Positions 46,597 to 55,592 of a stretch of 64,000 nt of DNA are shown one piece after another. The translations under genes were made by a program, and so were the position numbers. The stretch comes from Mesorhizobium sp. M2A.F.Ca.ET.046.03.2.1 (GTDB lineage: Bacteria; Pseudomonadota; Alphaproteobacteria; Rhizobiales; Rhizobiaceae). The stretch is taken from positions 6,064,001-6,128,000 of the forward strand of contig NZ_CP034449.1 in the NCBI RefSeq assembly GCF_003952425.1, given 5' to 3'. Position 1 is the stretch's first letter. Each line of letters opens with the position of its first letter. Under the pieces are notes generated by a model. That model did no database searches and had not been told where the DNA came from. It saw only the letters and a program-made list of their open reading frames with translations.

Positions 46597-49500
46597 ATGA
46601 GCCTCATTCCTTCCATTGGCCTGCCCAAGGGCCGCGCCGGCCAGTTCATCGTCGATGGCGTCGCCGACGGCTACGAAGCCTTCGCCCTGGTCCAGACGGC
46701 GCAGGAGATCGCGCCGGACAAGCCGGTGCTGTTCGTCGCGCGCGACGGCCAGCGGCTGCCGGCGATCATCGAGGCGCTCGCCTTTGCCGCGCCGGGCCTG
46801 CCGGTGCTGGAACTGCCGGCCTGGGACTGCCTGCCCTACGATCGCGTTTCGCCCGGCGCCGATGCCGCGGCGCGGCGGCTCGACGCGCTTTCCGCCATGA
46901 TCGCGCTGGCGAAGAAGCCGCATCGCGCCGTGATCCTCACCACCGCGAATGCGCTGTTGCAGCGCATCCCGCCGGCCGAATTGATCGAGGCGCAGACCTT
47001 TCACGCCAGGCCCGGCAACCAGATCGACATGAACGCGCTGATCGCGCGGCTGGAGATTTCCGGCTTCGAGCGCGTGCCGACGGTGCGCGGGCTCGGCGAA
47101 TTCGCGGTTCGCGGCGGCATTCTCGACCTCTTCGCACCCGGCTGGAGCGAGGCGCTCAGGCTCGACTTCTTCGGCGATACGCTGGAATCGATCCGCGTCT
47201 TCGACGTGGCAACACAGCGCACCACCGGGCAGCGCAAGTCGATGTCGCTACAGGGGATGAGCGAGGTGGCGCTGACGCCGGAGACGATCAGCCGCTTCCG
47301 CCGTTCCTATATCGAAGCTTTCGGCGCGCCGTCGCGCGACGACGCGCTCTATGCGGCGGTCAGCGAAGGCCGGCGCTTTGCCGGCATGGAGCACTGGCTG
47401 CCCTTCTTCTATGAGCGGCTGGAGACCGTGTTCGACTATATGCCGGATGCGCCCGTGGTTTTCGACCATCTGGCGCATGAGGCGCTGGCCGAGCGGCACA
47501 CGCTGATCCTCGACCATTACGAGGCGCGCCGGAAACAGGCCGACAGCGCGCTCAAGGATGCCGTGCCCTACAAGCCGGTGGCGCCGGACCTGCTTTACCT
47601 GTCGCCGGAGAATCTCAGATCCTCGCTCGGTCAGCGCGAGGACATAGACTTCACCGTCTTCGATGCCCCCGATGTCGGAGGCAAAAAGGTCTTCCATGCC
47701 GGCTCGCGGCACGGCCGCAGCTTCGCCGAGGAGCGCGCCGACCCGAATATCAACGTGTTCGACGTGGTGGTGAAGCACATTGCCGATGAGCGCGCCGCGC
47801 GTCGCCGTGTCATTGTCGCTGGCTGGACCGAAGGCTCGCTCGACCGGCTCGGCCAGATCCTGGCTGAACATCATCTTGGCAATCTGAAGACCGTCGCGAC
47901 GCTTGCCGAGGTCGAAAAGCTCGAGCCGGGGCAGGCGGGTCTTGCCGTGCTGCCGCTCGAATCCGGTTTCGAGACCGACGGTCTGGTCGTCGTCGCCGAG
48001 CAGGACATCCTCGGCGACAGGCTGATCCGGCGTTCGAAGCGCAAGAAAAAGGCCTCCGATTTCATTGCCGAAGCCTCGTCGCTGTCCGCCGGCGACATCG
48101 TCGTCCATGCCGATCATGGCATCGGCCGCTTTATCGGCCTGCGCACCATCGAAGCGGTCGGCGCGCCGCATGACTGTCTCGAAATCCACTATGCGGCCGA
48201 CGACCGCCTGTTCCTGCCGGTCGAAAACATCGAGCTTCTATCGCGCTACGGCTCGGATTCGGCCGAAGCGACGCTCGACAAACTGGGCGGCGGCGCCTGG
48301 CAGGCGCGCAAGGCGCGGCTCAAGCGGCGCCTGCTCGATATGGCCGGGCAATTGATCCGCATTGCCGCCGAGCGGCAGATGCGCTCCGCGCCAACCATGA
48401 TTCCCGCCGAGGGGCTCTATGGCGAGTTTGCCGCGCGCTTCCCCTATGAGGAGACCGACGACCAGCAGACGGCGATCGATTCCGTCATGGACGATCTCGG
48501 TGCCGGCAAGCCGATGGACCGGCTGGTCTGCGGCGATGTCGGTTTCGGCAAGACGGAAGTGGCGCTGCGCGCCGCTTTCATCGCCGCCATGGAAGGTTTC
48601 CAGGTGGCGGTCGTGGTGCCGACGACGCTTCTGTCGCGCCAGCATTTCAAGACCTTCTCGCAGCGCTTCTCGGGCCTGCCGATCCGCATCGCGCAGGCGT
48701 CGCGCCTTGTCGGCTCCAAGGAACTGACGGAAACCAAGAAAGGCATTGCCGAGGGCACGATCGACATCGTCGTCGGCACGCATGCGCTGCTCGGCAGCTC
48801 GATCTCATTCAAGAATCTCGGACTTCTGATCATCGACGAGGAGCAGCATTTCGGCGTCAAGCACAAGGAGCGGCTAAAGGAGCTCAAGAACGACGTGCAT
48901 GTGCTCACGCTTTCGGCGACGCCGATCCCGCGCACGCTGCAGCTGGCGCTGACCGGCGTGCGCGAGCTGTCGCTGATCGCCACGCCTCCGGTTGACCGCA
49001 TGGCGGTGCGCACCTTCATCTCGCCCTTCGACCCGCTGGTCATCCGCGAGACGCTGCTGCGCGAGCGCTATCGCGGCGGCCATTCCTTCTATGTCGTGCC
49101 GCGCATCAGCGACCTGGCCGAAATCCATGATTTCCTGAAGGAATCCGTGCCGGAGCTGAAGGTGGCGGTGGCGCACGGCCAGATGCCACCGGGCGAGCTC
49201 GACGACATCATGAACGCCTTCTACGACGGGCAGTACGATGTGCTCCTGTCGACCACCATCGTCGAATCCGGCCTCGACATCCCGACCGCCAACACGCTGA
49301 TCATCCATCGCGCCGACATGTTCGGCCTGGCGCAGCTCTACCAGTTGCGCGGCCGTGTCGGCCGCTCGAAGGTGCGCGCCTACGCGCTGTTCACGCTGCC
49401 GGCCAACCGGAAGCTGACCGACACGGCCGAGCGCCGGCTGAAGGTGCTGCAGTCGCTCGACACGCTCGGCGCCGGCTTCCAGCTCGCCAGCCACGACCTC

Positions 49501-50094
49501 GACATCCGCGGCGCCGGCAATCTTCTCGGCGAAGAGCAGTCGGGGCATATCAAGGAGGTCGGCTTCGAGCTCTACCAGCAGATGCTGGAGGAGGCGGTCG
49601 CCGAGGTGAAGGATACCGGCGAGGCACAGGACGGCGGCTGGTCGCCGCTGATCGCGGTCGGCACCGCGGTGATGATCCCGGAAAGCTATGTGCCGGACCT
49701 GCAGCTCCGCATGGCGCTTTACCGTCGGCTGGGCGACCTCGAGACGACCGAGGAGATCGACGGTTTCGGCGCCGAGCTGATCGACCGTTTCGGGCCGCTG
49801 CCGGAAGAGGTGACGCATCTGTTGAAGATCGTCTTCATCAAGGCGCTCTGCCGCAAGGCCAATGTCGAGAAGCTCGATGCCGGCCCCAAGGGCGTCGTCA
49901 TCCATTTCCGCAAGCGCGAATTCCCCAATCCGGTCGGGCTGGTCAAGTTCATCGGCGAGCAGGGCTCGCTGGCCAAGATCAGGGCCGACCACAGCGTCGT
50001 CTTCATCCGCGACTGGCCGAATGCGGAGAAGCGGCTGGCAGGCTCGGCCGTGGTGATGACGCAGCTGGCGCGGCTCGTCGACAAGGCCGCGTAG
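46597..50094 (+). CDS. mfd: transcription-repair coupling factor Mfd
   Basis: 1165 residues. An N-terminal UvrB-like module (RVPTVRGLGEFAVRGGILDLF) is followed by the RNA-polymerase interaction domain (GDIVVHADHGIGRFIGL) and a RecG-like translocase: GDVGFGKTEVALRAAF (about residue 646), DEEQHFGVKHKERLK (about 746), SATPIPRTL and [12 protein letters not shown]. The C-terminal domain binds UvrA. It removes RNA polymerase stalled at lesions and recruits excision repair. Confidence 0.97.
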   Translation: MSLIPSIGLPKGRAGQFIVDGVADGYEAFALVQTAQEIAPDKPVLFVARDGQRLPAIIEALAFAAPGLPVLELPAWDCLPYDRVSPGADAAARRLDALSAMIALAKKPHRAVILTTANALLQRIPPAELIEAQTFHARPGNQIDMNALIARLEISGFERVPTVRGLGEFAVRGGILDLFAPGWSEALRLDFFGDTLESIRVFDVATQRTTGQRKSMSLQGMSEVALTPETISRFRRSYIEAFGAPSRDDALYAAVSEGRRFAGMEHWLPFFYERLETVFDYMPDAPVVFDHLAHEALAERHTLILDHYEARRKQADSALKDAVPYKPVAPDLLYLSPENLRSSLGQREDIDFTVFDAPDVGGKKVFHAGSRHGRSFAEERADPNINVFDVVVKHIADERAARRRVIVAGWTEGSLDRLGQILAEHHLGNLKTVATLAEVEKLEPGQAGLAVLPLESGFETDGLVVVAEQDILGDRLIRRSKRKKKASDFIAEASSLSAGDIVVHADHGIGRFIGLRTIEAVGAPHDCLEIHYAADDRLFLPVENIELLSRYGSDSAEATLDKLGGGAWQARKARLKRRLLDMAGQLIRIAAERQMRSAPTMIPAEGLYGEFAARFPYEETDDQQTAIDSVMDDLGAGKPMDRLVCGDVGFGKTEVALRAAFIAAMEGFQVAVVVPTTLLSRQHFKTFSQRFSGLPIRIAQASRLVGSKELTETKKGIAEGTIDIVVGTHALLGSSISFKNLGLLIIDEEQHFGVKHKERLKELKNDVHVLTLSATPIPRTLQLALTGVRELSLIATPPVDRMAVRTFISPFDPLVIRETLLRERYRGGHSFYVVPRISDLAEIHDFLKESVPELKVAVAHGQMPPGELDDIMNAFYDGQYDVLLSTTIVESGLDIPTANTLIIHRADMFGLAQLYQLRGRVGRSKVRAYALFTLPANRKLTDTAERRLKVLQSLDTLGAGFQLASHDLDIRGAGNLLGEEQSGHIKEVGFELYQQMLEEAVAEVKDTGEAQDGGWSPLIAVGTAVMIPESYVPDLQLRMALYRRLGDLETTEEIDGFGAELIDRFGPLPEEVTHLLKIVFIKALCRKANVEKLDAGPKGVVIHFRKREFPNPVGLVKFIGEQGSLAKIRADHSVVFIRDWPNAEKRLAGSAVVMTQLARLVDKAA

Positions 50095-50229
50095 CAGCAT
50101 CGGGTCCATTCGCCACCGCTGAAAAACCCGGCTAGAATAGGCAGTCGGCTTCGTGTAAGGAGCCGCGACCTCTGTTGGGGCGAAAATAGCGGGCAAGGGC
50201 GCTCGCCGAGAAGAGTATTGGGTGCAGCG

Positions 50230-51603
50230 ATGACGAAATGGTCGCCGAATTCGTGGAGAGAGAAGCCGATCAAGCAGGTTCCGGCCTATCCGGACCTTGC
50301 CGCGCTGAAGGCGACGGAAGCCCAGCTCGCCACGTTCCCGCCGCTGGTCTTTGCCGGTGAAGCGCGCAAGCTGAAGAAGCAACTGGCGGCGGTCGCCGCC
50401 GGCGAAGCCTTCCTGCTCCAGGGCGGCGACTGCGCCGAGAGCTTTGCCGAGCACGGCGCCGACAACATCCGCGACTTCTTCCGCGTCTTCCTGCAGATGT
50501 CGGTGGTGCTCACCTTCGCCGGCGCGCAGCCGGTGGTGAAGGTCGGCCGCGTCGCCGGCCAGTTCGCCAAGCCGCGCTCCTCCGACAACGAGACCAAGGG
50601 CGGGGTGACATTGCCGAGCTATCGCGGCGACATCATCAACGGCATCGAGTTCGACGCCAGGTCGCGCATCCCGGATCCCGCCCGGCAGGAGATGGCCTAC
50701 CGCCAGTCGGCCGCGACGCTCAACCTTCTGCGCGCCTTCGCGCAGGGCGGCTATGCCAGCCTGGAGAACGTGCATCGCTGGATGCTGGGCTTCGTCGCCG
50801 ACAGCCCCCAGGGTGAGAAGTACGAATCGCTTGCCAACCGCATCACCGAGACGATGGAATTCATGCGCGCGGTCGGCATCACGTCGGAAACCAATTTCGC
50901 GCTGCGCGAGACCGATTTCTACACCAGTCACGAGGCACTGCTGCTCGGCTACGAGGAAGCGCTGACGCGCGTCGATTCCACCTCCGGCGACTGGTACGCA
51001 ACCTCGGGCCACATGATCTGGATCGGCGATCGCACCCGCCAGCCCGACCATGCGCATGTCGAATATTGCCGCGGCATCAAGAACCCGCTTGGCCTGAAAT
51101 GCGGACCTTCGCTGACGCCGGATGGTTTGCTGGAATTGATCGACCTGCTCAATCCCGAGAATGAGCCTGGACGGTTGACGCTGATTGCCCGCTTCGGCTC
51201 CGACAAGGTGGCCGAGCACCTGCCGAAGCTGGTGCGGGCGGTGAAGAAGGAAGGCCGCAGCGTCGTGTGGTCGTCCGATCCGATGCATGGCAACACCATC
51301 GAGGCGGCCGGCTACAAGACGCGGCCGTTCGACCGGATTCTCAAGGAAGTGCAGACCTTCTTCGAGGTGCATCGCGCCGAAGGCACGCATCCGGGCGGCA
51401 TCCATGTCGAGATGACCGGCAAGAACGTCACCGAATGCACGGGCGGCGCCCGCGCCATCACGGCCGAGGACCTGCACGACCGCTATCATACCCATTGCGA
51501 TCCGCGCCTTAACGCGGATCAGGCGATCGAGCTCGCCTTCCTGGTCTCGGATCTGCTCAAGAAGAGCCATCCGATCCAGCACAAGCAGGTTGCCAACGCC
51601 TGA
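50230..51603 (+). CDS. class II 3-deoxy-7-phosphoheptulonate synthase (DAHP synthase)
   Basis: 457 residues from [18 protein letters not shown]. It is the plant-type class II enzyme: [34 protein letters not shown] and [12 protein letters not shown] with the metal-binding residues, and [15 protein letters not shown]. It condenses phosphoenolpyruvate and erythrose-4-phosphate, the first step of the shikimate pathway. An in-frame TTG at 50218 is less likely. An intrinsic terminator follows. Confidence 0.96.
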   Translation: MTKWSPNSWREKPIKQVPAYPDLAALKATEAQLATFPPLVFAGEARKLKKQLAAVAAGEAFLLQGGDCAESFAEHGADNIRDFFRVFLQMSVVLTFAGAQPVVKVGRVAGQFAKPRSSDNETKGGVTLPSYRGDIINGIEFDARSRIPDPARQEMAYRQSAATLNLLRAFAQGGYASLENVHRWMLGFVADSPQGEKYESLANRITETMEFMRAVGITSETNFALRETDFYTSHEALLLGYEEALTRVDSTSGDWYATSGHMIWIGDRTRQPDHAHVEYCRGIKNPLGLKCGPSLTPDGLLELIDLLNPENEPGRLTLIARFGSDKVAEHLPKLVRAVKKEGRSVVWSSDPMHGNTIEAAGYKTRPFDRILKEVQTFFEVHRAEGTHPGGIHVEMTGKNVTECTGGARAITAEDLHDRYHTHCDPRLNADQAIELAFLVSDLLKKSHPIQHKQVANA

Positions 51604-51630
51604 GTAGCGCCCGGCGCTTGTTCATTGGAA

Positions 51631-51654
51631 GCGCCGGCGAAACCGGCGCCTTTT
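51631..51654 (+). terminator. intrinsic terminator of the DAHP synthase gene
   Basis: GCGCCGG (51631-51637) pairs with CCGGCGC (51643-51649) around CGAAA and is followed by CTTTTC, 27 bases after the stop codon. Confidence 0.75.
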
Positions 51655-51677
51655 CAATTCAGGCGGGTGGATCAAGC

Positions 51678-51783
51678 CTAAAGCGCGTCGCGATCTTTCA
51701 GATTCGCTCCATACGCTTTAGGTTTTTGATTTCATGCATGTCTTTGTCCCGAAACCGGTTCCCACTTTCGGGAGACATGCTTT
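51678..51783. repeat. dispersed intergenic repeat, copy B
   Basis: About 106 bases, roughly 90 percent identical to 27489-27590 and in the same orientation. It lies between convergent genes, ending six bases before the stop codon of the GT39 gene. Its second half is a strong hairpin (GCATGTCT...CCCGAAA with TTTCGGGAGACATGC). Confidence 0.8.
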
Positions 51784-51789
51784 AGCCGG

Positions 51790-53370
51790 TCATTCCGGGT
51801 CGGGCGGCCCGGGCGGGTCTCCCGGGAAACTCGATCTGCCGGGTGGAATGACAGCGAAGTTGATCTCCAGGGGCGGCGCCCTGAGCGACCAGTCGAAGGA
51901 CACCGTCTTGACCGGCAGGCCGTCGGTCCAGGCCAATTGCTGCGGCGTGAGTGGCCAGCCTTTCGGCCACACCAGCAGCATTCCCTGATCCCGCAGGCGC
52001 TGGTCGGTGATCCATGGTGCGAGGCGCCTGTCGAGAGCCGTGAAGATGGAAGGCTGGTCCGCGGCTTCCAGCCCGGCGAGCCGGGCCACGCCGTCTTCGC
52101 CGCCGACAATGCCTAACGGCCCGGGCACCGCGTCATGCCAGATCGCCTCGGCTGTCCGCGAGATCGATTGCGCCGGCCAGCACATCGGCTGCAGGTGACC
52201 GCGGACGTTGCAGCCGGTCCAGCGGGTGACGGCGTAGGCGCTCGATACGGCGACCACGCATAGCAGGGCCAGCACCGTCAACCGGCGCAATTCCGTCGCT
52301 CCCAGCCGGTGGCCCAGGAGCGCGATCGCCAGGGCGCCCACGAGATTGTACATCGTCGCGCCCCAGGACTCGCCGGTGCCTGTGAACAGCGAGGCGATCA
52401 TGATGAGGAGCGCTGGCCCCAGACCCATCCACGCCAGATAGATAATAGCGCGCCGCTCGGGAGCCGGCTGGGGCTGCAAGGGCTCCTGCGCGGGGCTTGT
52501 TCGCCGCCGCAGCAGGCCGGACAGAGCAAGAACGACGGGAACAGCGGAAAGCCCGGCAAGCTGAACGCCGATATAGTAAAGCCTGGCGCGGTGGGCGAGG
52601 ACCCATTCGTTGCGGTGCGCGGCGTAGGTCAGCGGCAGGAAATCGAGTCGGAAAAGCTCGACCGCCAGCGGTGCCGCGATGCCAAGGAAAACCGCAAGGC
52701 CAAGCCACGGCCATGGGGTGGCGAGCCGGTTCCGGGCACGGCTATCGTATAAGAGCCAGATGCCGCCGAAAACCAGCAGCAAAGCCGTCGAGAACTTGGC
52801 GTAGAGTCCCAGGCCGGAGACGACGCCGAGGGCGAGCCACCAGCCGGGCCGTCCGTCGCGCGCGGCGCGCCACAACAGCCATGAGATGCCGGCCCAGAAA
52901 GGCATCTGTGCATAGTCGTGGTTGAATTGCGGGGTCGGCCAACCGAAGAAATAGATCGAGGGCATCAGCAACACCGCGGCGAGAGCGCGGGTCGACCCCA
53001 TGATGTCGCGTGCGAGAAGATAGACCAGGATGAAAGTCGTCGAGATCAGCAGTTGCGAAAGCATATATTGCGGCCAGCGGAACGAGCCGGTCAGTAGATG
53101 GCTGATCTCAAGCAGCCAGCAGGGTAACTGCGGGTGTTTGTAGGTCAGCAGAACCCATTCGCGGCCCCACATGAACCCCTCGACGACGTCGTATGGCGGC
53201 CCAACATTGACGAGCGCCGGCATGACGGTCCAGCAAGCGATCTGGGTGAGGCACAAAAGCGCCAGCAATCGCCATGGATGCCGGATCAGTCCGTTCCAGA
53301 TCGAAGGCGGATTGCGTTCCGCGGTGGCTGCCACCGGCCAAAGATGAACGGATTCGCTGGTTCTCGACAT
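51790..53370 (-). CDS. glycosyltransferase family 39 / ArnT-like membrane protein
   Basis: 526 residues with about ten hydrophobic helices. The first periplasmic loop has PPYDVVEGFMWGREWVL, with acidic residues at the GT-C catalytic position, then YKHPQLPCWLLEI, as in bacterial PMT_2/ArnT-like proteins that use polyprenyl-phosphate sugars. The C-terminal 130 residues are soluble and end in a Pro-rich PPGRSSFPGDPPGPPDPE tail. Substrate unknown. It converges with the DAHP synthase gene across repeat copy B. Confidence 0.85.
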   Translation of the reverse strand: MSRTSESVHLWPVAATAERNPPSIWNGLIRHPWRLLALLCLTQIACWTVMPALVNVGPPYDVVEGFMWGREWVLLTYKHPQLPCWLLEISHLLTGSFRWPQYMLSQLLISTTFILVYLLARDIMGSTRALAAVLLMPSIYFFGWPTPQFNHDYAQMPFWAGISWLLWRAARDGRPGWWLALGVVSGLGLYAKFSTALLLVFGGIWLLYDSRARNRLATPWPWLGLAVFLGIAAPLAVELFRLDFLPLTYAAHRNEWVLAHRARLYYIGVQLAGLSAVPVVLALSGLLRRRTSPAQEPLQPQPAPERRAIIYLAWMGLGPALLIMIASLFTGTGESWGATMYNLVGALAIALLGHRLGATELRRLTVLALLCVVAVSSAYAVTRWTGCNVRGHLQPMCWPAQSISRTAEAIWHDAVPGPLGIVGGEDGVARLAGLEAADQPSIFTALDRRLAPWITDQRLRDQGMLLVWPKGWPLTPQQLAWTDGLPVKTVSFDWSLRAPPLEINFAVIPPGRSSFPGDPPGPPDPE

Positions 53371-53568
53371 GCGGGCCTAAAACCACACCGGTGAATTTCT
53401 GAACAGTCCGATAGCAAAAGCTTACGAAAATGTATGCTGCCGCAACATTGTAAAACCAAGATTGCGATGGAACCCGTCGCCGGCGCTTCGGGCAGAACCG
53501 TGGCCGGCTGAATGTTGGTTGAGCCGGGCCTCCCAAGGCGCCGCGGTTCTAGCCATACGGGTGTCTCC

Positions 53569-54273
53569 ATGCGTCACCAGCACGCCGTCATCCATCATCG
53601 CGGGCTCGACTTCTGGTCGGCGCGCGCGGCGGTTCTCGTCGTCATCTGTCTTCAGCTTTTGGTCATCAACAACCTGTCCTGCGGTCCGCGCTGGCTAGCC
53701 CCGACCGTCGAGGCGGCACTGCTGGTGCCCCTGTCGATCGCGACGGCATGGACGCAGATGCAGACGCGCACGGCTGTCGACCACGAGCATTGGTACGCGA
53801 TCGGCCGATTGCGCCTCTACATCCGCCGCACGGCATTGGTGATGACCGGCGTCATCAGCATCATGAATTGCGGATCGCTGGTTTTCCTGGTGCGGGCGCT
53901 GCTGGAAGGGCATGCCGGCGCCGGCACCACGCTGCTCGTCGATGCGCTCAACATCTGGGTCACCAATGTGATCGTCTTTGCGCTGTGGTTCTGGAGCACG
54001 GACAGGGGCGGGCCGCCGACCTGTGGCCTGGTCAAGCGCGCGCAGGCCGACTTCCTGTTCCCGCAAATGACGCTGCCAGATAGCGAGATACAAGGCTGGC
54101 TGCCGGGCTTTGTGGACTATTTCTTCCTGGCTTTCACCAACGCCACCGCCTTCTCGCCGACCGACACCTTGCCGCTCACGCAGCGCGCAAAGCTCCTGAT
54201 GATGGCCGAAGCGATGATCTCGCTCTTGACGATCGCGCTGGTGGCGGCGCGGGCGGTCAACATCCTGGCCTAA
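53569..54273 (+). CDS. unrecognised multi-helix membrane protein
   Basis: 234 residues from ATG 53569 (ATG 53512 also in frame). Five to six hydrophobic segments: ARAAVLVVICLQLLVI, TVEAALLVPLSIATAW, ALVMTGVISIMNCGSLVFLVRALL, DALNIWVTNVIVFALWFW and AMISLLTIALVAARAVNIL. The segment FVDYFFLAFTNATAFSPTDTLPLT resembles a pore-loop or the DUF1345 C-terminal region, but the match is loose. Function unknown. Its stop codon overlaps the first base of a large palindrome. Confidence 0.75.
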   Translation: MRHQHAVIHHRGLDFWSARAAVLVVICLQLLVINNLSCGPRWLAPTVEAALLVPLSIATAWTQMQTRTAVDHEHWYAIGRLRLYIRRTALVMTGVISIMNCGSLVFLVRALLEGHAGAGTTLLVDALNIWVTNVIVFALWFWSTDRGGPPTCGLVKRAQADFLFPQMTLPDSEIQGWLPGFVDYFFLAFTNATAFSPTDTLPLTQRAKLLMMAEAMISLLTIALVAARAVNILA

Positions 54274-54417
54274 AACTGTATCGATATTCGGGTGAGGCTG
54301 GCCTGCGAATGGTGGCTTCCTGCGCTTCCGGTGCTCACGTACTGCAAGTACGCTCCGCTCCGGTTCTCGGAATCCACCCTTCTCGGCTCACCCTGACCCG
54401 AATCTCGATACAGTTTT
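54272..54417. repeat. 146-bp imperfect palindrome between convergent genes
   Basis: AAAACTGTATCGATATTCGG at the left is mirrored by the complementary end at 54417 (CCGAATCTCGATACAGTTTT), and pairing continues with mismatches to a centre near ACGTACTGCAAGTACGC. It fills almost the whole gap between the membrane-protein gene and the RES toxin gene, and would act as a bidirectional terminator if transcribed. Confidence 0.8.
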
Positions 54418-54424
54418 TCCGAAC

Positions 54425-55192
54425 TCAATGGCCGCGTTCCCAACGCATTCCAGCCAGTCGCGGATCGGCAAAAGCGGTGCGTGAGAATTCCAGCCGCTTA
54501 TCGGGAAATTCGCAGATCGCCTGCAGGCCGAAAGAGCCGATCCGGATGCGCCAGGTCTGTGGCTCCAGCGGCCTGGCCTTGGCAAAGCCCTTGCACGTCA
54601 ACAAAGCGATGTTGGCGCCCTTGGGATCGCGTACCGAGCGATAGCGGATCGCCTGTATCTCGGCTTCGCGCGCGACATCGGCGATCGCCTGACAGGCGGT
54701 GTAATCGGTGGGCAGCGCCCAGGCCTTCTCGTTCCGATCGAGCGGCGGCCGCGTCAGGTCGATCGCGCTCTCGCATTTGATCGCGGCGGCGAAGGCAGTG
54801 TATTCCGCCGCATCGTTCGGCCATGGCGTCGCCGGCGACTCCGCAAAGAACAGCAAGCGGTAGAAGGCCATCTCCGCCACCGCCGTCAGCACTGTCTCGG
54901 CCGCGTAGTAGACGCCTTTCGTCTTGCCCGCGCGACGGAAGCGCGAGCCGTAAGGATAGACGGAGCCGTAGCGGAAAGGCGTCGCCAGCAGATAATGGAG
55001 GTGGCGGCATTCCAGCGGGATATGGGGCTTGGTGTCCTCGACGAGGTCCTCGAGCAGCGACTGCTCGTCGAGCGTGTCGACCAGCTTGAGGGTCGACACG
55101 CGGTGCTGCGCCTCCACCATGCGCCAGTATTTGCCTTCGAGCCTGACGGCCTCAGACGAGAGCGCGCCGGGAGTCCAGGTAGGCAATGACAT
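54425..55192 (-). CDS. RES domain toxin
   Basis: 255 residues from ATG 55192, inside the end of the antitoxin gene (41-base overlap); a TTG at 55207 is alternative. RES features: YWRMVEAQHR with the conserved Arg, FRYGSVYPYGSRFRRAG, GVYYAAETVLTAVAEMAFYR with the conserved Tyr and Glu, and YRSVRDPKGANIALL with the conserved Ser. RES toxins of the ParS/Res family modify or deplete NAD+ in the cytoplasm. Its size is typical of the longer RES proteins. Confidence 0.9.
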   Translation of the reverse strand: MSLPTWTPGALSSEAVRLEGKYWRMVEAQHRVSTLKLVDTLDEQSLLEDLVEDTKPHIPLECRHLHYLLATPFRYGSVYPYGSRFRRAGKTKGVYYAAETVLTAVAEMAFYRLLFFAESPATPWPNDAAEYTAFAAAIKCESAIDLTRPPLDRNEKAWALPTDYTACQAIADVAREAEIQAIRYRSVRDPKGANIALLTCKGFAKARPLEPQTWRIRIGSFGLQAICEFPDKRLEFSRTAFADPRLAGMRWERGH

Positions 55193-55529
55193 CGACAAGT
55201 CCGGCAATGGTCAGGATTTTCTCGAGCGGCGTGCCGTCGAGCGTGATGTTGGGATTCCTCAGCCATGCCCGCGCCACAGTCTCGTCGCCGCCGACGATGG
55301 CGTCGAGCGAGCGGAACAGGCGGACGAACAGCACCGCCAGCTCGAAGGGCTTGGTGCCGCGTTCGAGCAGGAACTCCTGTTTGCGCATGCGCGAGATCGT
55401 TGCCTCCGACACACCGATGACCAAAGCGAGCGTCCTGGCGGTGATATCGAGCAGGTCGGCCGCGCGCAGTGTGGCCTTGGTGATGACGGCGTTTTCGGCC
55501 GCCGTCGCGGCCGCGACTGGACGTTGCAT
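55152..55529 (-). CDS. Xre/MbcA/ParS-type antitoxin (DUF2384)
   Basis: 125 residues. An N-terminal helix-turn-helix (AADLLDITARTLALVIGVSEATISRMRKQEF) is followed by the MbcA/ParS toxin-binding domain: RSLDAIVGGDETVARAWLRNPNITLDGTPLEKI and LTIAGLVDVIAYLDSRRA. It neutralises the RES toxin encoded next and should repress the shared promoter. AAAGGG precedes the ATG by seven bases, and an inverted repeat covers the putative -10. Confidence 0.92.
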   Translation of the reverse strand: MQRPVAAATAAENAVITKATLRAADLLDITARTLALVIGVSEATISRMRKQEFLLERGTKPFELAVLFVRLFRSLDAIVGGDETVARAWLRNPNITLDGTPLEKILTIAGLVDVIAYLDSRRALV

Positions 55530-55548
55530 AAGCGCACCCTTTCATTTC

Positions 55549-55568
55549 TGTGGAAAATATAGTCCACA
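55549..55568 (-). promoter_or_regulatory. operator-like inverted repeat over the toxin-antitoxin promoter
   Basis: TGTGGA-N8-TCCACA is a perfect dyad, 20 bases upstream of the antitoxin ATG. On the minus strand the -10 candidate TATATT (55561-55556) lies inside it and TTTCCA (55584-55579) is a -35 at 17-base spacing. This fits autorepression by the Xre antitoxin. Confidence 0.6.
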
Positions 55569-55592
55569 AAAATTCTTCTGGAAAGGGTGATG

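Noticed and set aside
48874..51582. 902-codon minus-strand frame spanning mfd and the DAHP synthase gene
   Set aside because: It covers two well-identified genes and the gap between them, with no recognisable domain.
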